NCBI RefSeq assembly: GCF_009856445.1
Contig: NZ_WMFA01000004.1
Coordinates: forward strand, 62,001-126,000
Origin: Halobacillus litoralis
GTDB lineage: Bacteria > Bacillota > Bacilli > Bacillales > Halobacillaceae
Length of the DNA: 64,000 nucleotides
Direction: 5' to 3'
In this document: positions 60,503 to 64,000 of the stretch, one piece after another
Layout of the letters: every line of letters begins with the position of its first letter
Numbering within the stretch: the stretch's first letter is position 1
Made by a program: the position numbers and the translations under genes
The notes under the pieces: model-generated
What the model was told of the DNA's origin: nothing
Database searches by the model: none
What the model saw: the letters and a program-made list of their open reading frames with translations, nothing else

Positions 60503-60601
60503 TACCAATCACCTCCATACTTGTAGGTTTAGCGACAACTCAAAAAATAATCACGCGTATCAACCTGAGGGATGAGTGGTTCTTAAATGAGAAACACAGG
60601 C

Positions 60602-61552
60602 CTACTGATCTTGTGTACTTGAATGTACGGGAGAAGATTTTTTCTCTACCTCTCTCAGTTCCTCATTCAAAGCTGCATGATCAAGGTCATCACCAATAAA
60701 CACTAAATTGTTTTCCAAATTTAGAGGAGAAGGGGTGAAACTTGGCATCCCATAAGCATATTGAAAAAGTTGAGTTCCTGGTTGACCTGTAAGTCGTAAA
60801 TATCCCTTAATACGATAAATCTGCTCAGGCATGGATTTCAAGAAGTTTTCAAATCGTTCCTGGTTGACGGGAGAGGAGAATGTATGAACATATGTCTTAA
60901 TATGAAGATGGTCGATCGTTTGTTCTTTTTCATGCTCACGTCTTTGTTGACCCTCTATATTTGAAAAAGTATCCCAGGGAACTTGAGCGTGCTTAGCTGC
61001 AAGCACCTTACCACCAGGGTTTATTTCATTTAATTCTCTCATCAATTTCTCTTTATTTCGTATAGTGAGCTGATCTGATTTATTCAGAATGACAAGGTCT
61101 GCATGCTTGACTTGTTCTGTAATCAGCTTTCTGAGTGGGATTCTGAGGTTATGCCGTCCCGCCCAACTATTGGGATCGACCATGGTTATGATCGAATTCA
61201 CTTTAACTTTATCGGATAAAAGGGGAGTTAAACACGCATCTAATACCTCAACCGGGTGTGCAACACCTGTCGTTTCTATATAGAGCACATCCAGATCATG
61301 ATGGTAGAGGATATCCGAGATTTGAGTTTCCAGTTTATCAGAAAGAGTGCAGCAGACACAGCCGTTTAACAGTTCTTTTAAAGGGGTGCCCTCAGGCAAT
61401 GACTGGGTATCGATCGGCAGTTCGCCTGCTTCATTCATAATCACGCCCACTTTTCGTCCTCTTTGATATTCTTCTTCCAGTATTCTCTGCAATAGCGTTG
61501 TTTTTCCTGAACCTAAGAAACCAGAAAGTATGTGGATTCCGGTGTGTGCCAA
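60602..61552 (-). CDS. COG0523 (CobW-family) GTPase
   Basis: The 316-residue protein has Walker A GFLGSGKTT (11-19), the metal-binding CVCC (65-68), IETTGVAHP and the guanine motif NKSD. It is shorter than the YciC type and lacks a His-rich loop. Members move zinc or another metal to client enzymes using GTP. The TTG at 61552 follows AAGGAGTG. A Zur-like box lies about 75-95 bases upstream, so expression in zinc limitation is predicted. Confidence 0.88.
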   Translation of the reverse strand: MAHTGIHILSGFLGSGKTTLLQRILEEEYQRGRKVGVIMNEAGELPIDTQSLPEGTPLKELLNGCVCCTLSDKLETQISDILYHHDLDVLYIETTGVAHPVEVLDACLTPLLSDKVKVNSIITMVDPNSWAGRHNLRIPLRKLITEQVKHADLVILNKSDQLTIRNKEKLMRELNEINPGGKVLAAKHAQVPWDTFSNIEGQQRREHEKEQTIDHLHIKTYVHTFSSPVNQERFENFLKSMPEQIYRIKGYLRLTGQPGTQLFQYAYGMPSFTPSPLNLENNLVFIGDDLDHAALNEELREVEKKSSPVHSSTQDQ

Positions 61553-61625
61553 TACATAAACACTCCTTGTAAAGTAAGTATTAGTGTCTTGCTAGTTCAC
61601 ATCATTTGTCATCCGTAAATTATTT

Positions 61626-61646
61626 TAATAGTAATGATTACGAATA
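61626..61646. promoter_or_regulatory. Zur-like box C
   Basis: TAATAGTAATGATTACGAAT plus a final A, centred on 61636, with the GTAATnATTAC core perfect. On the minus strand TTCACA and CTATTA 17 bases apart would place the box inside the promoter of the 60602 gene. Confidence 0.78.
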
Positions 61647-61808
61647 TTTGTGAAGGCTTACATTTTAACTTCATTTAATGAAAGATGCAACATTTTCACC
61701 CCTTTGTATTTACCCACGAGAGAGTAAAAGGGAAGGAAGAAATTAAATAATAAATCAATTTATGCTTGTCCTCATAGAAATTAAGTGATACATTATTCTT
61801 TGTAAGTT

Positions 61809-61829
61809 AAATAGTAATCATTACGATTA
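61809..61829. promoter_or_regulatory. Zur-like box D
   Basis: AAATAGTAATCATTACGATT plus a final A, centred on 61819, near-perfect to the Bacillus consensus. It lies 200 bases before the unknown gene at 62030 and probably controls the plus-strand transcript. Confidence 0.8.
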
Positions 61830-62029
61830 AAAACAAAATAGTGAGTTGCGATATAAGAGAGCTTCCTTACATGAAAATATTATCGATCATTGCTTATTTA
61901 TATCCCAAATATGTATGAAATCACTTGAGCCCATTCACAGAAGAAATCCAGTAGGAAATGTACTCGATCCACCCAGAAAAATTGAAACAGACAAGGTACA
62001 TAAAGAGATTCGAATTCGGAGGTGAAACG

Positions 62030-62392
62030 ATGAGTGATTATTTACTTAAAATACTAACGGACCATATTATAAGTACCCTGCCACAAAAGCAGCGGGATCT
62101 ATATAAATATGTCATTAAAATGGAGGATGACATGGTAGAAGAAGTTGATTCCGCAGGAGAATTTATAACCCGTCTTAAAATTGAATCTCCTCATAAGCTT
62201 GCAGCGGACCATTTTGAATTAACTTTATTTGAATTATTGCAGGTGATGAAAGAGATCGAGGAGGAAGTCGCTCGACAGCTTCCCTCGAAGATGGACGCTG
62301 TTAAATTCATCGATTGTACAGACTCTATTCATGCTGACTTGAACGTAAAAAAGGAACAAAAACTTTATTTTGTATCACTTCCACATTCGTAA
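62030..62392 (+). CDS. Unknown helical protein heading the second zinc-starvation operon
   Basis: The 120-residue protein is mostly helical and acidic, with no signal peptide. The middle part (LAADHFELTLFELLQVMKEI) could form a helix-turn-helix but is not diagnostic. One cysteine and two histidines only, so a metal site is not obvious. The ATG at 62030 follows CGGAGGTG; the longer frame from 61958 has no ribosome binding site. It precedes the SufU-like gene by 90 bases and follows Zur-like box D. I do not recognise the family. Confidence 0.55.
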   Translation: MSDYLLKILTDHIISTLPQKQRDLYKYVIKMEDDMVEEVDSAGEFITRLKIESPHKLAADHFELTLFELLQVMKEIEEEVARQLPSKMDAVKFIDCTDSIHADLNVKKEQKLYFVSLPHS

Positions 62393-62482
62393 AACTGGAT
62401 CAATCAGAGGAGAAAATAGGAGCTCTGTAATTTTATGGGGCCGTCTACGCTTACGATCATAAAGAGTAAGGAGGTTATGATC

Positions 62483-62914
62483 ATGTTGGATGATCTTTAT
62501 CGTAAAATTGTAATGGACCACGCCAAATACAAACGAAATTATGGAACGATGGACGGAGAAAGAGATATTCATAAAATTCATTATAAAAATCCCACCTGCG
62601 GAGATATGATGGTCTTATATTTAAGCGTAAGGGAAGGGGGAATTGAGGATTTATCTTTCGAAGGCGAAGGCTGCAGCATTAGTATGGCTTCATGCTCTAT
62701 GATGACTGAGCTTTTGAAAAAACATACCGTGGAGGAATGCCTGAAGAAGAGACGTTCTTTTGAACGCTTAATAAGGGAAGGGCACCGGGAGGATGAGATT
62801 GATTTAGGGGACGCCGCATCACTCCAGGGTGTACATAAATTACGTGCCAGACATCATTGTGCACTTATGCCTTGGCAAGCCCTTGATCGATGGTTGGAGG
62901 AGCAAAAAACATGA
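62483..62914 (+). CDS. SufU-like iron-sulfur assembly protein paralogue
   Basis: The 143-residue protein is colinear with B. subtilis SufU. The zinc ligands are all kept: C39 and D41 in NPTCGD, C64 in GEGCSISMAS, C126 in ARHHCAL. SufU is a zinc-dependent sulfurtransferase that takes persulfide sulfur from SufS. This copy is not next to sufCDSB but downstream of a Zur-like box and directly before a COG0523 gene, with which it overlaps. I chose the ATG at 62483 with AAGGAGG 8 bases upstream over the ATG at 62477. Confidence 0.9.
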   Translation: MLDDLYRKIVMDHAKYKRNYGTMDGERDIHKIHYKNPTCGDMMVLYLSVREGGIEDLSFEGEGCSISMASCSMMTELLKKHTVEECLKKRRSFERLIREGHREDEIDLGDAASLQGVHKLRARHHCALMPWQALDRWLEEQKT

Positions 62915-63888
62915 TGGAGATGGATACAAGAATTCCTGTAACCATCGTGACGGGGTATTTGGGATCGGGAAAGACCACTTTCCTTAATCATCTGCTCAAG
63001 CATACAGAAGAAAAGACAGCACTCATTGTGAACGAGTTTGGAGATATAGGGATTGATGATCAGCTCATTGAACAAACGAAAGAAGAAATCATCGAAATAA
63101 ACAGTGGCTGCATTTGTTGTAATGTACGCAAAGATTTAATTGATACCTTATCCATGCTTGCTATATCTAGGGACGAGAAAGTGATTGAGTTTGACCGTGT
63201 GATTATTGAAACGACAGGACTCGCTGATCCTGCTCCTGTTGTGCAGACATTCCTGATGGATAAAGAAATGGTCGAAGATTACTTCATCGATGCGGTTTGT
63301 ACATTGGTTGATGCGAAGCATATTTCCAGACACTTGGATCAACAGGGGGAAGCTATCAATCAAATCGCTTTTACCGACGTTGTCCTTGTCAACAAAGTGG
63401 ATTTGGTAACAAAGGAACAGCTCACGGATCTGCGAAAAAGATTGGTACGCATCAATCCCACCGCCTCTCAACACCTCTGTGAAAGCAGCCGTATTTCACC
63501 GGGTGAAGTTCTTGGGATATATTCCTTTGACTTGCAGGAAAAATTGAGAGCACATCCAGATTTTTTGAACAGCCATCACCATTCCCATGATGATGAAATA
63601 TCTTCTTTGGCTCTTCGGGAAGTGAAGCCATTGAATTTGAAAAAGCTAAACCTTTGGTTATCCTTTCTCGTTCAAATTCAGGGAGAGAATTTATACCGTT
63701 ACAAAGGGGTTTTGAACATTGAGGGAAAAGAGAGACGCTTTGTTTTTCAAGGTGTTCATATGCTTTTTGCAGGCGAGGAAGCTGGTTCGTGGGGAGATGA
63801 TGAGCGGGTAAGTGAGCTTGTATTTATTGGAAAGAACTTAGATAAAAAAAGTCTTACGGAACAGTTCCAGCAGTGTGTGACGGAGTAG
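62911..63888 (+). CDS. COG0523 (CobW-family) GTPase with His-rich loop
   Basis: The 325-residue protein has Walker A GYLGSGKTT (15-23), CICC (67-70), IIETTGLADP and NKVD, plus a His-rich loop SHHHSHDDE (221-229) typical of zinc-handling members. Start at the ATG at 62911 overlaps the SufU-like stop and follows TTGGAGGAGC. The overlap suggests that this chaperone and the SufU-like protein are made together, perhaps as chaperone and client; this is inference. Confidence 0.9.
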   Translation: MMEMDTRIPVTIVTGYLGSGKTTFLNHLLKHTEEKTALIVNEFGDIGIDDQLIEQTKEEIIEINSGCICCNVRKDLIDTLSMLAISRDEKVIEFDRVIIETTGLADPAPVVQTFLMDKEMVEDYFIDAVCTLVDAKHISRHLDQQGEAINQIAFTDVVLVNKVDLVTKEQLTDLRKRLVRINPTASQHLCESSRISPGEVLGIYSFDLQEKLRAHPDFLNSHHHSHDDEISSLALREVKPLNLKKLNLWLSFLVQIQGENLYRYKGVLNIEGKERRFVFQGVHMLFAGEEAGSWGDDERVSELVFIGKNLDKKSLTEQFQQCVTE

Positions 63889-63908
63889 AAATTTTTTTAC
63901 ACAGTTTT

Positions 63909-63929
63909 AAATCGTAATCATTACTTTTA
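63909..63929. promoter_or_regulatory. Zur-like box E
   Basis: AAATCGTAATCATTACTTTT plus a final A, centred on 63919, lies directly before the ribosome binding site of the next GTPase gene. Confidence 0.78.
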
Positions 63930-63942
63930 TAGGAGGGTAACA

Positions 63943-64000
63943 ATGGAGAAGAAAATACCAGTCACGGTCTTGAGTGGTTACTTAGGTTCAGGAAAAACCA
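63943..64000 (+). CDS. COG0523 GTPase, YciC-like (N-terminal fragment, cut by window end)
   Basis: Only 19 codons are visible: MEKKIPVTVLSGYLGSGKT, nearly identical to the start of the 6146-7330 protein, including Walker A. It follows a Zur-like box and AGGAGGGT. The rest lies beyond the window. Confidence 0.8.
   Translation, partial: MEKKIPVTVLSGYLGSGKT

Larger units (their letters stand above)
61553..62029. other. Divergent control region with two Zur-like boxes
   Basis: The 477-base AT-rich region holds boxes C and D (listed separately), each nearer to one of the divergent genes. No gene with a ribosome binding site is seen; the frame open from 61958 is in phase with the next gene but lacks a start signal. 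Confidence 0.6.

Noticed and set aside
1-64000. CRISPR arrays, rRNA or tRNA genes, insertion sequences, prophage
   Set aside because: No regularly spaced repeats, RNA-gene signatures, transposase or phage structural motifs were seen on either strand.

Overview
The window looks like chromosome of a low-to-mid GC Gram-positive of the family Bacillaceae, probably a moderately halophilic Halobacillus-like genus. This is inferred from strong AGGAGG-type ribosome binding sites, common GTG and TTG starts, a ykoFEDC-type thiamine locus, AT-rich Zur-box-like sites of the Bacillus type, and relatively acidic proteins. I see no tRNA, rRNA, CRISPR array, insertion sequence or prophage.

Layout. Positions 1-4.4 kb: end of a membrane gene, an acetate-transporter-family protein, an FMN enzyme, two GNAT acetyltransferases and a compact run of small membrane and lipoprotein genes. 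4.5-7.4 kb: an operon with two Zur-like boxes, encoding a zinc-independent ribosomal protein S14, an FAD enzyme and a COG0523 (CobW/YciC) metallochaperone GTPase. 7.4-19.8 kb: ordinary accessory genes, including an alpha/beta hydrolase interrupted by one in-frame stop and a divergent SgrR-type regulator/MFS exporter pair. 19.8-23.7 kb: ykoFEDC (ECF transport of thiamine precursors) behind a TPP riboswitch, a terminator and a clear promoter. 23.7-25.4 kb: small genes, including a CtaM-like protein.

25.4-35.3 kb: a catabolic cluster around a GntR regulator with identical TTGTATACAA palindromes at both divergent promoters. It encodes an HMG-CoA-lyase-like enzyme, a class III CoA-transferase, an isochorismatase-type amidase, hydantoinase A and B, an orphan LeuCD pair, a SnoaL-like protein and a hydantoin-racemase-like protein. 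The order suggests conversion of a cyclic imide, hydantoin or amide to a citraconate- or maleate-like acid and then to acetyl-CoA plus pyruvate or glyoxylate. The hyuA/hyuB junction looks like a deletion that truncated both genes.

36.9-44.8 kb: a LacI-controlled oligosaccharide locus (secreted glycoamylase-like protein, ABC importer, GH3 glycosidase) with GAAACGTTTC at all three promoters.

45.1-59.2 kb: a LacI-family-controlled region that combines a complete ECF importer (S component, T component, two ATPases) with two nucleoside phosphorylases, an adenosine-type deaminase, an MtnA-like isomerase, a class II aldolase, malic enzyme, an FAH-family protein, a XapX protein and malate synthase G. 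I read it as an import-and-catabolism system for nucleosides or 5'-deoxynucleosides through a DHAP-shunt-like route, with the two-carbon product feeding glyoxylate and malate. This is the best candidate for an undescribed system here.

60.6-64.0 kb: a second zinc-starvation island with three Zur-like boxes, three COG0523 GTPases (the last cut by the window edge), a SufU-like Fe-S assembly paralogue that keeps its zinc ligands, and an unrecognised 120-residue protein.
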